DNA from: Clostridia bacterium
GTDB taxonomy: Bacteria > Bacillota > Clostridia > Oscillospirales > Acutalibacteraceae
Assembly: GCA_017442265.1 (NCBI GenBank)
Contig: JAFSAC010000054.1
Location: 1 to 54,020 of the forward strand
Length of the DNA stretch: 54,020 nucleotides
Direction of reading: 5' to 3'
The stretch's first letter is position 1, and every line of letters starts with the position of its first letter. The position numbers and the translations under genes are program-made. This document shows, one piece after another, positions 7,340-15,018 of the stretch. Below the pieces are notes generated by a model that searched no databases, was not told the DNA's origin, and saw only the letters and a program-made list of their open reading frames with translations.

Positions 7340-9136
7340 ATGATTCGTGCACATGTGCTGATCTGCGGCGGTACCGGTTGTACCTCCTCGGGCAGCAAGA
7401 CCATTCAAGAGGTCTTCGCGGAAAAGATCGAGCAGTTCGGTCTGAAGGATGAAGTAAAGCTGGTACAGACCGGTTGCTTCGGTCTTTGCGAGCTCGGCCC
7501 GGTGGTGATCGTTCATCCCGACGGCACCTTCTACAGCCGTGTGGAAGCGACCGACGTGGAGGAGATCGTTTCCGAGCATCTGCTCAAAGGTCGTGTGGTG
7601 GACCGTCTGGTGTACGCCGATACCGGTTCGGATGCGCCGGTGGAAGGCAACGTATCGCTGAACGATACCGTCTTCTACAAGACCCAGAACCGTGTGGCGC
7701 TGCGCAACTGCGGTGTCATCAACCCGGAAAGCATCGACGAGTACATTGCTATGGACGGTTATGCCGCTCTTGGTAAGGCGCTCACCGAGATGACCCCGGA
7801 AGAGGTTATCCAGGAGATCACCGATTCCGGTCTGCGTGGCCGTGGCGGCGGTGGCTTCCCCACCGGTCGCAAATGGGCGCTGACCGCCCCGAACAAGGCA
7901 CCGCAGAAGTACGTTGTTTGTAACGCCGACGAAGGCGACCCGGGTGCGTTTATGGACCGTTCGGTGCTGGAAGGCGATCCGCACAGCATCATTGAGGCCA
8001 TGGCGATTGCCGGTTATGCGATCGGCGCGACCGAAGGGTATGTGTACGTCCGTGCGGAGTACCCGATCGCGGTCGCCCGTCTGCAGCTTGCGATCGAACA
8101 GGCCCGTGAATACGGTCTGCTCGGTAAGGACATCTTCGGCTCCGGCTTTGATTTCGATATGCACATCCGTCTGGGCGCCGGCGCTTTCGTGTGCGGCGAG
8201 GAAACCGCGCTGATGACCTCTATCGAGGGCAACCGCGGTGAGCCGCGTCCGCGTCCGCCGTATCCGGCTGTCCGCGGTCTGTATAACTCCCCCACCGTGG
8301 AAAACAACGTGGAAACCTTCGCCAACGTTCCGCAGATCATCCTGCGTGGCGCCGAGTGGTTTGCTTCGATGGGTACCGAGAAGTCCAAGGGTACCAAGGT
8401 GTTTGCGCTGGGCGGTAAGATCAAGCACACCGGTCTGGTGGAGATCCCGATGGGCACCACCCTGCGGGAGATCATTGAGGATATCGGCGGCGGCATCCCG
8501 AACGGCAAGAAGTTCAAAGCCGCGCAGACCGGCGGTCCTTCCGGCGGTTGTATCCCGGCCGACCTCATTGACACCCCGGTGGATTATGACAACCTCACCG
8601 CGATCGGCTGTATGATGGGTTCCGGCGGTCTCATCGTTATGGATGAGGACACCTGTATGGTGGATATGGCGAAATTCTTCCTTGAGTTCACCGTAGATGA
8701 GTCCTGCGGTAAGTGTACTCCCTGCCGTGTCGGCACCAAGCGCCTGCTTGAAAAGCTGGATAAGATCACCAAGGGCAACGGCACCCTGGAGGACATCGAC
8801 GAGTTAGAGCAGCTGTGCTACTACATCAAAGAGAACTCGCTGTGCGGCCTCGGCCAGACGGCGCCCAACCCGGTGCTGTCCACCCTGAAGTTCTTCCGTG
8901 ACGAGTACGTCGCTCACGTGGTTGATAAGAAGTGCCCGGCCGGCGTGTGTAAGGATCTGCTGCAGTACGTCATCGTGGAAGACCTGTGTAAGGGTTGTAC
9001 CAAGTGCGCCCGCAACTGCCCGGTCAACGCGATCGAAGGCGCTGTGAAGCAGCCGCACGTGATCGACCAGGATAAATGTATTAAGTGTGGCGCTTGTGTT
9101 GCGAACTGTAACTTCAAAGCCATTATCAAACAGTAA
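7340..9136 (+). CDS. hydB: Electron-bifurcating [FeFe] hydrogenase HydB-like subunit (NuoF family)
   Basis: This is the flavin-containing, NAD(H)-binding subunit. In 598 aa, an N-terminal thioredoxin-like [2Fe-2S] domain (C9, C14, C46, C50) is followed by a 51-kDa-type core. The core has the nucleotide/FMN loop RGRGGGGFPTGRKW at about 166-179, the SLBB region, and the [4Fe-4S] motif CGKCTPCRVGTK at about 455-466. The C-terminus has two more [4Fe-4S] motifs (CKGCTKCARNCP, CIKCGACVANC). This architecture is the one found in HydB of trimeric bifurcating hydrogenases, which couple ferredoxin and NADH oxidation to H2 formation. HydA follows 17 bases downstream. Confidence 0.95.
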   Translation: MIRAHVLICGGTGCTSSGSKTIQEVFAEKIEQFGLKDEVKLVQTGCFGLCELGPVVIVHPDGTFYSRVEATDVEEIVSEHLLKGRVVDRLVYADTGSDAPVEGNVSLNDTVFYKTQNRVALRNCGVINPESIDEYIAMDGYAALGKALTEMTPEEVIQEITDSGLRGRGGGGFPTGRKWALTAPNKAPQKYVVCNADEGDPGAFMDRSVLEGDPHSIIEAMAIAGYAIGATEGYVYVRAEYPIAVARLQLAIEQAREYGLLGKDIFGSGFDFDMHIRLGAGAFVCGEETALMTSIEGNRGEPRPRPPYPAVRGLYNSPTVENNVETFANVPQIILRGAEWFASMGTEKSKGTKVFALGGKIKHTGLVEIPMGTTLREIIEDIGGGIPNGKKFKAAQTGGPSGGCIPADLIDTPVDYDNLTAIGCMMGSGGLIVMDEDTCMVDMAKFFLEFTVDESCGKCTPCRVGTKRLLEKLDKITKGNGTLEDIDELEQLCYYIKENSLCGLGQTAPNPVLSTLKFFRDEYVAHVVDKKCPAGVCKDLLQYVIVEDLCKGCTKCARNCPVNAIEGAVKQPHVIDQDKCIKCGACVANCNFKAIIKQ

Positions 9137-9153
9137 GAAAGGAGCATGCTGTC

Positions 9154-10896
9154 ATGGATATGGTCAACGTAAAAGTAAACGGCATTGCTGTCAGCGTGCC
9201 CAAGGGTTCCACCATTCTGGAGGCCGCCCGTGCCGCCGGTGTGGAGATTCCCACCCTGTGTTATCTGAAGGATATCAACGAGATCGGCGCCTGCCGCATC
9301 TGTATGGTCGAGGCGACCGGTGCCAGAGGCCTTGTTACCGCCTGTGTGTACCCGGTAGCGGAAGGTATGGAGATTCAGACCAACACCGAAAAGGTGCGTC
9401 GCTCCCGTAAGACCACCCTGGAGATGATCCTCTCCACCCACGACAAAAAGTGTCTGTCCTGCGTTCGCTCCACCAACTGCGAACTGCAGAAGCTGTGCCG
9501 TGATTACGGCGTGGAGGACAACGGTAAGTACGACGGCTTCAAGCCGGAGTACACCATTGACGAATCCGCTCCGCATATGATCCGGGACAACAACAAGTGT
9601 ATCCTGTGCCGCCGTTGCGTAGCTGCCTGTCAGTCGCAGTTTGTGTCGGTGATCGGCGCTAATGACCGCGGTATTGATACCCATATCGCCTGTGCGTTTG
9701 AGAAACCGCTGGGCGACGTCCCCTGCGTGTCCTGCGGACAGTGCATCAACGTCTGCCCGACCGGTGCGCTGGCCGAGAAGGACAACACCGAAGAGCTGTG
9801 GGCGGCCCTGTCCGATCCGGACAAGGTGGTGCTGGTGCAGACCGCGCCGGCGGTTCGTGCGGCGATCGGGGAAGCGTTTGGGATGCCGATCGGCACCCCC
9901 GCCGAAGGCAAAATGGTGGCGGCTCTCCGCCGGCTCGGCTTTGACAAGGTGTTTGACACCGACTTTGCGGCCGACATGACCATTGTGGAAGAGGCGACCG
10001 AGCTGCTCGACCGTGTGAAGAACGGCGGCGTGCTGCCGATGATCACCTCCTGCTCCCCCGGCTGGGTCAAGTTTGCCGAGCTGTACTATCCGGAGCAGCT
10101 GAAGAATCTTTCTTCCTGCAAATCTCCGCAGCAGATGTTTGGTGCGATTCTCAAAACCTACTACGCCGAGAAGAATGGGCTGGATCCGAAGAATATCGTG
10201 TCGGTGTCGGTGATGCCGTGTACCGCCAAGAAGTTCGAGATCGGCCGTGAGGACGAATCCGCCGCCGGTGTGCCGGACGTGGATATCTCTATCACCACCC
10301 GTGAGCTTGCCCGGATGATCGACCGCGCCGGCCTGCGGTTTAACGACCTGCCGGACGAAGAGTTCGATATGCCGCTCGGCGAGGATACCGGTGCCGCCGT
10401 TATCTTCGGTGCGACCGGTGGTGTTATGGAAGCAGCGCTTCGTACCGCCAATGATCTCCTGACCGGTAAGTCCAACGATAAGGTGGATTTCGAAGAGGTC
10501 CGCGGTATGGACGGTCTCAAAGAAGCGACCTACAACATCGCCGGCGTGGAGGTCAAGGTGGCGATCGCCAGCGGACTGACCAGCGCCAACTACGTGATGA
10601 GCAAGATCAAGGACGGCACGGCACCCTGGACCTTCGTCGAGATCATGTGCTGCCCCGGCGGCTGTATCAATGGCGGCGGTCAGCCGATCGTGCCTGCGTC
10701 GGTGCGTAATTCGGAGGATTATCGTGCGAAACGTGCGAAGGTTCTTTACGACCTGGACCGCAATATGCCGGTACGGAAATCTCATGAGAACCCGATGGTC
10801 AAGAAGATCTACGAAGAGTACTTCGGAAGCTTCGGCAGCCATAAGGCGCATGAGATCCTGCACACCTCTTACGTCGCTCGCAAGAAGTTCAAATAA
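9154..10896 (+). CDS. hydA: [FeFe] hydrogenase catalytic subunit HydA
   Basis: This subunit makes H2 at the H-cluster. The 580 aa protein has an N-terminal plant-type [2Fe-2S] domain (C36, C47, C50, C64), a His-Cys [4Fe-4S] site (H96, C100, C103, C109), and two [4Fe-4S] motifs (C149-C159 and C191-C201). The H-cluster domain carries L1 TSCSPGW at 298-304, L2 MPCTAKK at 354-360 and L3 with C500, C504 and GGGQP. L1 has Ser where clostridial CpI has a second Cys; TSCSP is a known variant among bifurcating-type HydA, but its effect cannot be judged here. It is the last gene of the operon and ends at a strong terminator. Confidence 0.97.
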   Translation: MDMVNVKVNGIAVSVPKGSTILEAARAAGVEIPTLCYLKDINEIGACRICMVEATGARGLVTACVYPVAEGMEIQTNTEKVRRSRKTTLEMILSTHDKKCLSCVRSTNCELQKLCRDYGVEDNGKYDGFKPEYTIDESAPHMIRDNNKCILCRRCVAACQSQFVSVIGANDRGIDTHIACAFEKPLGDVPCVSCGQCINVCPTGALAEKDNTEELWAALSDPDKVVLVQTAPAVRAAIGEAFGMPIGTPAEGKMVAALRRLGFDKVFDTDFAADMTIVEEATELLDRVKNGGVLPMITSCSPGWVKFAELYYPEQLKNLSSCKSPQQMFGAILKTYYAEKNGLDPKNIVSVSVMPCTAKKFEIGREDESAAGVPDVDISITTRELARMIDRAGLRFNDLPDEEFDMPLGEDTGAAVIFGATGGVMEAALRTANDLLTGKSNDKVDFEEVRGMDGLKEATYNIAGVEVKVAIASGLTSANYVMSKIKDGTAPWTFVEIMCCPGGCINGGGQPIVPASVRNSEDYRAKRAKVLYDLDRNMPVRKSHENPMVKKIYEEYFGSFGSHKAHEILHTSYVARKKFK

Positions 10897-10906
10897 GGTT
10901 TTCCGG

Positions 10907-10942
10907 TCGGCGGTTCACCGTTTTCGGTGGGCCGCCGATTTT
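10907..10942 (+). terminator. Intrinsic terminator of hydrogenase operon
   Basis: A 14-base arm (10907-10920) pairs with 10925-10938 with few mismatches across a TTTT loop, followed by TTTT. It closes the ten-gene hydrogenase operon. Confidence 0.88.
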
Positions 10943-10994
10943 GTGTATATTATATATAAGGTATATATAACGAAAAAATTTCTGAAAAAAGTGC

Positions 10995-11023
10995 TTGACC
11001 GGATTGCTTTTGTGTGATATAGT
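10995..11023 (+). promoter_or_regulatory. Promoter of rpmG-secE-nusG-rplKA operon
   Basis: TTGACC (10995-11000), a 17-base spacer and TATAGT (11018-11023). It lies just after the hydA terminator and about 130 bases upstream of rpmG. The leader contains no clear terminator. Confidence 0.85.
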
Positions 11024-11153
11024 AATTATTACCTCGTAAAAGGGGTTTTATTTTTGTGCCCGTTTTGGGACGCCCTTTTCATGAGGGAGGTAGTGTGGCA
11101 GGCCTTGAAACGCCTGGACTCACAAAAAATTCCGACATTCGGGAGGTGCCGTT

Positions 11154-11303
11154 ATGCGCGTCAAAATTACCCTGGCTTGCACCGAATGCAAGCAACGCAA
11201 CTACAACACGATGAAAAACAAGAAGAACGATCCGGACAGACTGGAAATGAATAAGTATTGCCGTTTCTGCCGGAAGCACACGCTGCACAGAGAGACGAAA
11301 TAA
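11154..11303 (+). CDS. rpmG: 50S ribosomal protein L33
   Basis: Small zinc-ribbon protein of the large subunit, 49 aa, starting [17 protein letters not shown] and ending [14 protein letters not shown]. The paired motifs CTEC and CRFC keep all four zinc cysteines, so this is the zinc-containing form. GGGAGG lies seven bases before the ATG. It directly precedes secE and nusG, the standard Firmicute order rpmG-secE-nusG. The gene is short enough to be missed by length-filtered gene finders. Confidence 0.96.
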   Translation: MRVKITLACTECKQRNYNTMKNKKNDPDRLEMNKYCRFCRKHTLHRETK

Positions 11304-11321
11304 GCGAAAGGAGAGGTGACA

Positions 11322-11765
11322 ATGATCCTCGGAGGATTTATTGCTGCGATTATCGCGGCTCTGGTGATCTTGGTCAATTTCTTCGGTAGCTTGAATATGT
11401 TCTCTGACATGGCCTCCATGGGCATTCTGCCCTGGATCGACCGCTTCTTCGCGAACATCAATTCGAAGAAAATCGTCTTTATGCTCGCGGTGGTGGTATT
11501 TGTCGTCGGTGTCGTGTACTACCTGATCGGTCGCAACCGCGCGAAAAAGAAGGGCGAAAAGGTCCCGTTCGTGCCGGCCGCGCTGACCAAGTATTTCCGG
11601 GATACCCGCGGCGAATTCAAAAAGGTCGTTTGGCCCACCTTCCCGGCGGTGGTTCGCAACACCGGTGTTACGCTGGTGGTTTGTGCCCTGCTTGGAGCGG
11701 CTGTTTGCCTGGTCGATTTCGGCCTCAGTGCGCTCATTGACCTGCTGCTGAAAATCGGCGGTTGA
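11322..11765 (+). CDS. secE: Preprotein translocase subunit SecE, extended form
   Basis: SecE clamps SecY in the protein-export channel. The conserved SecE domain is C-terminal: KYFRDTRGEFKKVVWPTFPAVVRNT (about 90-114) followed by a membrane helix (115-140). Ahead of it are two extra hydrophobic segments (about 3-22 and 51-70) and a basic linker (RNRAKKKGEK). The total is 147 aa instead of the 60-75 aa with one membrane helix usual in Firmicutes. A three-helix SecE is known from E. coli, but this N-terminal part does not obviously resemble it. The ATG at 11322 fits the AAAGGAGAGGTG ribosome site better than an in-frame GTG six bases upstream. Confidence 0.88.
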   Translation: MILGGFIAAIIAALVILVNFFGSLNMFSDMASMGILPWIDRFFANINSKKIVFMLAVVVFVVGVVYYLIGRNRAKKKGEKVPFVPAALTKYFRDTRGEFKKVVWPTFPAVVRNTGVTLVVCALLGAAVCLVDFGLSALIDLLLKIGG

Positions 11766-11781
11766 GCGAGGAGGATAGACG

Positions 11782-12303
11782 ATGGACCAAGAAGCAAAAT
11801 GGTATGTCGTTCACACCTATTCGGGTTATGAGAACAAGGTGGCCAGCAATCTTGCCACGACGGTAGAAAACCGGAAATTACAGGATTGGATCAAGGACAT
11901 CTCGGTTCCGACCGAAACGGTCGTGGAGATCAAGGATAACCAGAAGAAAGAGGTCGAGCGTAAGCTGTTTCCCGGTTACGTGCTGGTGAAGATGGTGATG
12001 ACCGACGAGTCCTGGTTTGTGGTGCGGAATATCCGCGGCTGCACCGGGTTTGTAGGTCCCAACGGAAAGCCGGTACCGTTGACCGAGGAAGAGATCGCCT
12101 CGCTCGGGGTCGAGAAGCACTCGGTCGAGATCCAGTATCAGGTCGGCGACATGGTGCGGATCGTGGCCGGACCGCTGGAGGGCTTCAGCGGCAAGGTGGA
12201 CGAGATCGACCGCGAGAACAACAAGACCCGCGTGACCATTTCCATGTTCGGTCGGGAAACCCCGGTGGAACTGGAACTGGAGCAGGCGGTGCCGATGGAC
12301 TAA
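11782..12303 (+). CDS. nusG: Transcription termination/antitermination factor NusG
   Basis: NusG binds RNA polymerase and modulates pausing, termination and coupling to translation. The 173 aa protein has the NGN domain from AKWYVVHTYSGYENKVASNL to about residue 110 (including KLFPGYVLVKMVMTDESWFVVRN and CTGFVG). A C-terminal KOW domain begins VGDMVRIVAGPLEGFSGKV and ends TRVTISMFGRETPVELELEQ. It starts 16 bases after secE at an ATG preceded by GGAGGA. Length and composition are normal. Confidence 0.97.
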   Translation: MDQEAKWYVVHTYSGYENKVASNLATTVENRKLQDWIKDISVPTETVVEIKDNQKKEVERKLFPGYVLVKMVMTDESWFVVRNIRGCTGFVGPNGKPVPLTEEEIASLGVEKHSVEIQYQVGDMVRIVAGPLEGFSGKVDEIDRENNKTRVTISMFGRETPVELELEQAVPMD

Positions 12304-12370
12304 CGTTCATCAGCGGAAAGACGAACGTACGGGAGAGATCCCTTACCTGTCGCCGGACAGTATTCCGGCT

Positions 12371-12406
12371 GTGGGAGGGACCGATAAACGGTCCCGCCGT
12401 TACCAC
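12371..12406 (+). promoter_or_regulatory. Candidate L1-binding mRNA site ahead of rplK
   Basis: The leader carries GTGGGAGG (12371-12378) and TACCAC (12401-12406) flanking a hairpin (12377-12383 with 12389-12395). These two strands match the ones that form the L1-binding helix of 23S rRNA (helix 76). L1 is known to repress its own operon by binding an rRNA-like leader, so this is a likely autoregulatory site. A second copy lies before rplA. Confidence 0.65.
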
Positions 12407-12429
12407 AATTTTTGGAGGTGCAAGTAACA

Positions 12430-12855
12430 ATGGCTCAGAAAATTATCGGTTATATCAAGCTGCAGATTCCGGCCGGCAAGGCCACTCCGGCGCCCCCGGT
12501 AGGTCCGGCGCTCGGTCAGCACGGCGTCAACATTATGGCGTTTACGAAGGAATTCAACGAGCGTACCAAGAACGATGCCGGTCTTATCATCCCGGTTGTC
12601 ATCACGGTGTATGCCGACCATTCCTTTACCTTTATCACCAAGACTCCGCCGGCTGCGGTTCTGATCAAGAAGGCGTGCGGTCTGGACAAAGCGTCCGGCG
12701 TGCCGAACAAGAACAAGGTCGCGAAGATCACCAAGGAGCAGGTGCAGAAGATTGCGGAAACCAAAATGCCCGATCTGAACGCCGCTAACATCGAGAGCGC
12801 CATGCGTATGGTCGCGGGTACCGCGCGTAGCATGGGCATCGAAGTGGTCGACTAA
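12430..12855 (+). CDS. rplK: 50S ribosomal protein L11
   Basis: L11 forms the GTPase-associated stalk base with 23S rRNA and is required for stringent-response sensing by RelA. The 141 aa length is standard. It begins [36 protein letters not shown], the signature proline-rich N-terminal domain. The C-terminal rRNA-binding domain ends [20 protein letters not shown]. The ATG at 12430 lies nine bases after GGAGGTG; an in-frame codon 18 bases earlier overlaps that ribosome site and is rejected. Confidence 0.98.
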   Translation: MAQKIIGYIKLQIPAGKATPAPPVGPALGQHGVNIMAFTKEFNERTKNDAGLIIPVVITVYADHSFTFITKTPPAAVLIKKACGLDKASGVPNKNKVAKITKEQVQKIAETKMPDLNAANIESAMRMVAGTARSMGIEVVD

Positions 12856-12865
12856 TTATTTCCGG

Positions 12866-12901
12866 GTGGGAGGAACAATCCCAATATTCCGATTTTACCA
12901 C
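12866..12901 (+). promoter_or_regulatory. Second candidate L1-binding mRNA site, between rplK and rplA
   Basis: GTGGGAGG (12866-12873) and ACCAC (12897-12901) repeat the arrangement found ahead of rplK and resemble the two strands of the 23S L1 stalk helix. It lies in the 105-base rplK-rplA gap, 60 bases before the rplA start. Confidence 0.6.
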
Positions 12902-12960
12902 TCATACCGGATTCCGCATCTCGCGAAATCAACGGTACCTATCAGGGAGGATGAAACCAA

Positions 12961-13653
12961 ATGAAACACGGTAAGAAATATGTCGACAGCGCGAAGCTGA
13001 TCGACCGTAGCAATCTCTATGAAGTAAACGAGGCGCTGGATCTCGCTATCAAGACCGGCAAAGCCAAGTTTGACGAAACGGTTGAGCTGCACGTAAAGCT
13101 CGGCGTTGACAGCCGTCATGCGGACCAGCAGGTTCGCGGCGCGGTGGTACTGCCGCACGGTACCGGTAAAACGGTGCGCGTTCTGGTGTTTGCCAAGGGC
13201 GATAAGGTCCAGGCGGCGCTGGATGCCGGTGCGGATTATGCCGGCGGTGATGAACTGGTCGCCAAGATCAACGGCGGCTGGATGGAATTCGACGTGGTGG
13301 TCGCCAGCCCGGATATGATGGGCGTGGTCGGTCGTCTGGGTAAGGTGCTTGGTCCCCGTGGCCTGATGCCCAACCCGAAGGCCGGTACCGTGACCCCCGA
13401 CGTGGCCCGTGCCGTTACCGAAGCGAAAGCCGGTAAGATCGAGTACCGTCTTGACAAGACCAACATTATCCACTGCCCGATCGGCAAGGTTTCCTTCGGC
13501 GTTGAGAAGCTGCAGGAGAACCTGGATGCGCTGATGAACGCGGTTGTCCGTGCTCGTCCGGCCGCGATGAAAGGTCAGTATATCCGCTCGGTCACCGTGG
13601 CTTCCACCATGGGCCCCGGCGTCAAGATCAACCCCGCCAAGTTCGGCGCGTAA
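12961..13653 (+). CDS. rplA: 50S ribosomal protein L1
   Basis: L1 binds the mobile stalk of 23S rRNA near the E site and also represses translation of its own operon. The 230 aa protein shows the L1 signature [28 protein letters not shown] at about 116-139 and [25 protein letters not shown] after it. Domain order and length are normal. The ATG follows CAGGGAGGATG. The target-like sequence GTGGGAGG...ACCAC lies in the gap upstream, which suggests feedback on its own translation. Confidence 0.98.
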   Translation: MKHGKKYVDSAKLIDRSNLYEVNEALDLAIKTGKAKFDETVELHVKLGVDSRHADQQVRGAVVLPHGTGKTVRVLVFAKGDKVQAALDAGADYAGGDELVAKINGGWMEFDVVVASPDMMGVVGRLGKVLGPRGLMPNPKAGTVTPDVARAVTEAKAGKIEYRLDKTNIIHCPIGKVSFGVEKLQENLDALMNAVVRARPAAMKGQYIRSVTVASTMGPGVKINPAKFGA

Positions 13654-13662
13654 AATTAGCTA

Positions 13663-13691
13663 TTGCAAAGTGAAACACTTTGTGATATCAT
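13663..13691 (+). promoter_or_regulatory. Promoter of rplJ-rplL
   Basis: TTGCAA (13663-13668), 17 bases, TATCAT (13686-13691). It is placed 10 bases after the rplA stop and ahead of the L10 leader, so rplJL can be transcribed independently of rplKA. Confidence 0.7.
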
Positions 13692-13732
13692 AAAGCGGCA
13701 GACGATCCGTCTGCCACAAAAGCTGTTCTTCC

Positions 13733-13873
13733 ACAGACAGCAGGTTTCCGGTTTTTATCGGATATAATCGGGGATTCCCCGGCCTGCCGAGGACGAGGCG
13801 ATAAACCCGGTGCTTTTGGCACCGACTGAAACGGTTTATGAGTCCCTCCTGTGGAAACGCAGGAGGGATTTTT
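13733..13873 (+). ncRNA. L10 leader (ribosomal protein L10 autoregulatory RNA)
   Basis: The untranslated region before rplJ contains the segment order typical of the Firmicute L10 leader: CTGCCGAGGACGAGGC, a GGTGCTTTTGGCACC hairpin, GGTTTATGAGTCCCTCCTG, and a final terminator hairpin. L10 (with L12) binds such leaders and stabilises the terminator when in excess. The exact 5' boundary is uncertain; the 3' boundary is set by the terminator. Confidence 0.85.
13843..13873 (+). terminator. Attenuator hairpin of the L10 leader
   Basis: TCCCTCCTG (13843-13851) pairs with CAGGAGGGA (13860-13868), followed by TTTTT. It lies upstream of rplJ within the leader, so it acts as a conditional terminator. 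Confidence 0.88.
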
Positions 13874-13928
13874 GATACCCTCCGAGGAGGTAACGGCGAA
13901 ACATTTATTCTGTCGGAGGTGAAACGAA

Positions 13929-14444
13929 TTGGCTAGCGAAAAGGTACTGCAGGAAAAGCAGGCCATCGTGGAGCAGCTCGCCGGGAAATTGGCCGACAGC
14001 ACCGCGGGTGTCATTGTGGAATACAAGGGCATCTCGGTCGCGGACGATACGGTGCTGCGCCGCAAGCTGCGCGAAGCCGGTGTGGATTACGCTGTGGTGA
14101 AAAACAGCATGCTGCGCCGTGCGGCTGAGAAGGCCGGTCTCGAGGGGCTGGAGGACGTTCTCAAAGGCACCACCGCTCTCGCGGTGAGCGCGGACGATCC
14201 GGTGGCCGCTGCGAAAATTCTTTGCCAGCAGGCGAAGGAAGACGAGAACTTTAAAGTCAAAGCCGGTTTCCTGGATGGCGCGGTTATCGATGCCGCCCGG
14301 GTGAACGAGCTGGCGAAGCTCCCGTCCAGAGAAGGTCTTATCTCGATGCTGCTTAGCGTCCTGAACGGCCCGATCAGAGGTCTGGCGGTTGCGCTCAACG
14401 CGATCGCGGAAAAAGAAGGGGAAGCCGCCCCCGCCGCCGAATAA
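13929..14444 (+). CDS. rplJ: 50S ribosomal protein L10
   Basis: L10 anchors the L7/L12 stalk to the ribosome. The 171 aa protein begins ASEKVLQEKQAIVEQLAGKLADS and shows GVIVEYKGISVADDTVLRRKLREAGVDYAVVKNSMLRRA, the conserved rRNA-binding domain. The C-terminal helix (GLAVALNAIAEKEGEAAP) is where L12 dimers dock. It uses a TTG start at 13929, supported by TCGGAGGTGAAACGAA immediately upstream. Expression is controlled by the L10 leader that ends 56 bases before the start. Confidence 0.97.
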   Translation: MASEKVLQEKQAIVEQLAGKLADSTAGVIVEYKGISVADDTVLRRKLREAGVDYAVVKNSMLRRAAEKAGLEGLEDVLKGTTALAVSADDPVAAAKILCQQAKEDENFKVKAGFLDGAVIDAARVNELAKLPSREGLISMLLSVLNGPIRGLAVALNAIAEKEGEAAPAAE

Positions 14445-14491
14445 TGTTGGCGACAAGCGGAACATCAACAAACAATTAGGAGGATTTAATC

Positions 14492-14872
14492 ATGTCTGAA
14501 AAGATTACTGCTCTCATTGATGAGATCAAAGCTATGTCCGTTCTGGAAGTTTCCGAGCTGGTGAAAGCTCTGGAAGAGGAATTCGGCGTTTCCGCTGCGG
14601 CTCCGGTCGCGGTTGTGGCCGCCGGTGGCGCGGATGCCGGTGCCGGCGCCGCTGCTGAAAAGACCGAGTTCGACGTCGAGCTGAAGGAAGCCGGCGCGGG
14701 CAAGATCAACGTTATCAAAGCGGTTCGCGAAGTGACCGGTCTGGGTCTGAAAGAGGCGAAGGATCTGGTTGACGGCGCTCCGAAGGTCATCAAGGCCGGC
14801 GTGTCCAAGGACGAAGCCGAGTCCATCAAAGCGAAGCTGGAAGAAGCCGGCGCTACCGTCGAACTCAAATAA
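14492..14872 (+). CDS. rplL: 50S ribosomal protein L7/L12
   Basis: This stalk protein recruits translation GTPases. In 126 aa it has the N-terminal dimerisation helix ([26 protein letters not shown]), an Ala/Gly-rich flexible hinge (about 33-55) and the conserved C-terminal domain ([42 protein letters not shown]). The gene lies 47 bases after rplJ behind AGGAGG. rpoB does not follow; a terminator and an ABC transporter gene come next. Confidence 0.98.
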   Translation: MSEKITALIDEIKAMSVLEVSELVKALEEEFGVSAAAPVAVVAAGGADAGAGAAAEKTEFDVELKEAGAGKINVIKAVREVTGLGLKEAKDLVDGAPKVIKAGVSKDEAESIKAKLEEAGATVELK

Positions 14873-14893
14873 GTTTCGTTTCACATCCAACAG

Positions 14894-14930
14894 AAAAGCG
14901 GGAAAACGTCAGTTTTCCCGCTTTTATTTT
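14894..14930 (+). terminator. Intrinsic terminator after rplL
   Basis: A 14-base stem (14894-14907 with 14912-14925) with a GTCA loop, followed by a long T-rich run. Confidence 0.95.
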
Positions 14931-14934
14931 TTTC

Positions 14935-14963
14935 TTTTCATTTTTTTCGGATTGTGGTATACT
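14935..14963 (+). promoter_or_regulatory. Promoter of ABC transporter gene
   Basis: TATACT (14958-14963) is preceded by TGG, giving an extended -10. A weak TTTTCA (14935-14940) lies 17 bases upstream. The TATACT box lies 55 bases before the start codon. Confidence 0.65.
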
Positions 14964-15018
14964 GAACCCGTATAAAGAAAGAGTGCAGGGCACCCGACGC
15001 GAAAGAAGGAACGCGATT

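Noticed and set aside
13697..13715. GGCAGACG/CGTCTGCC hairpin as terminator of rplKA
   Set aside because: No T-run follows it, and it lies right at the expected rplJ transcription start, so it is more likely the 5' end of the leader.
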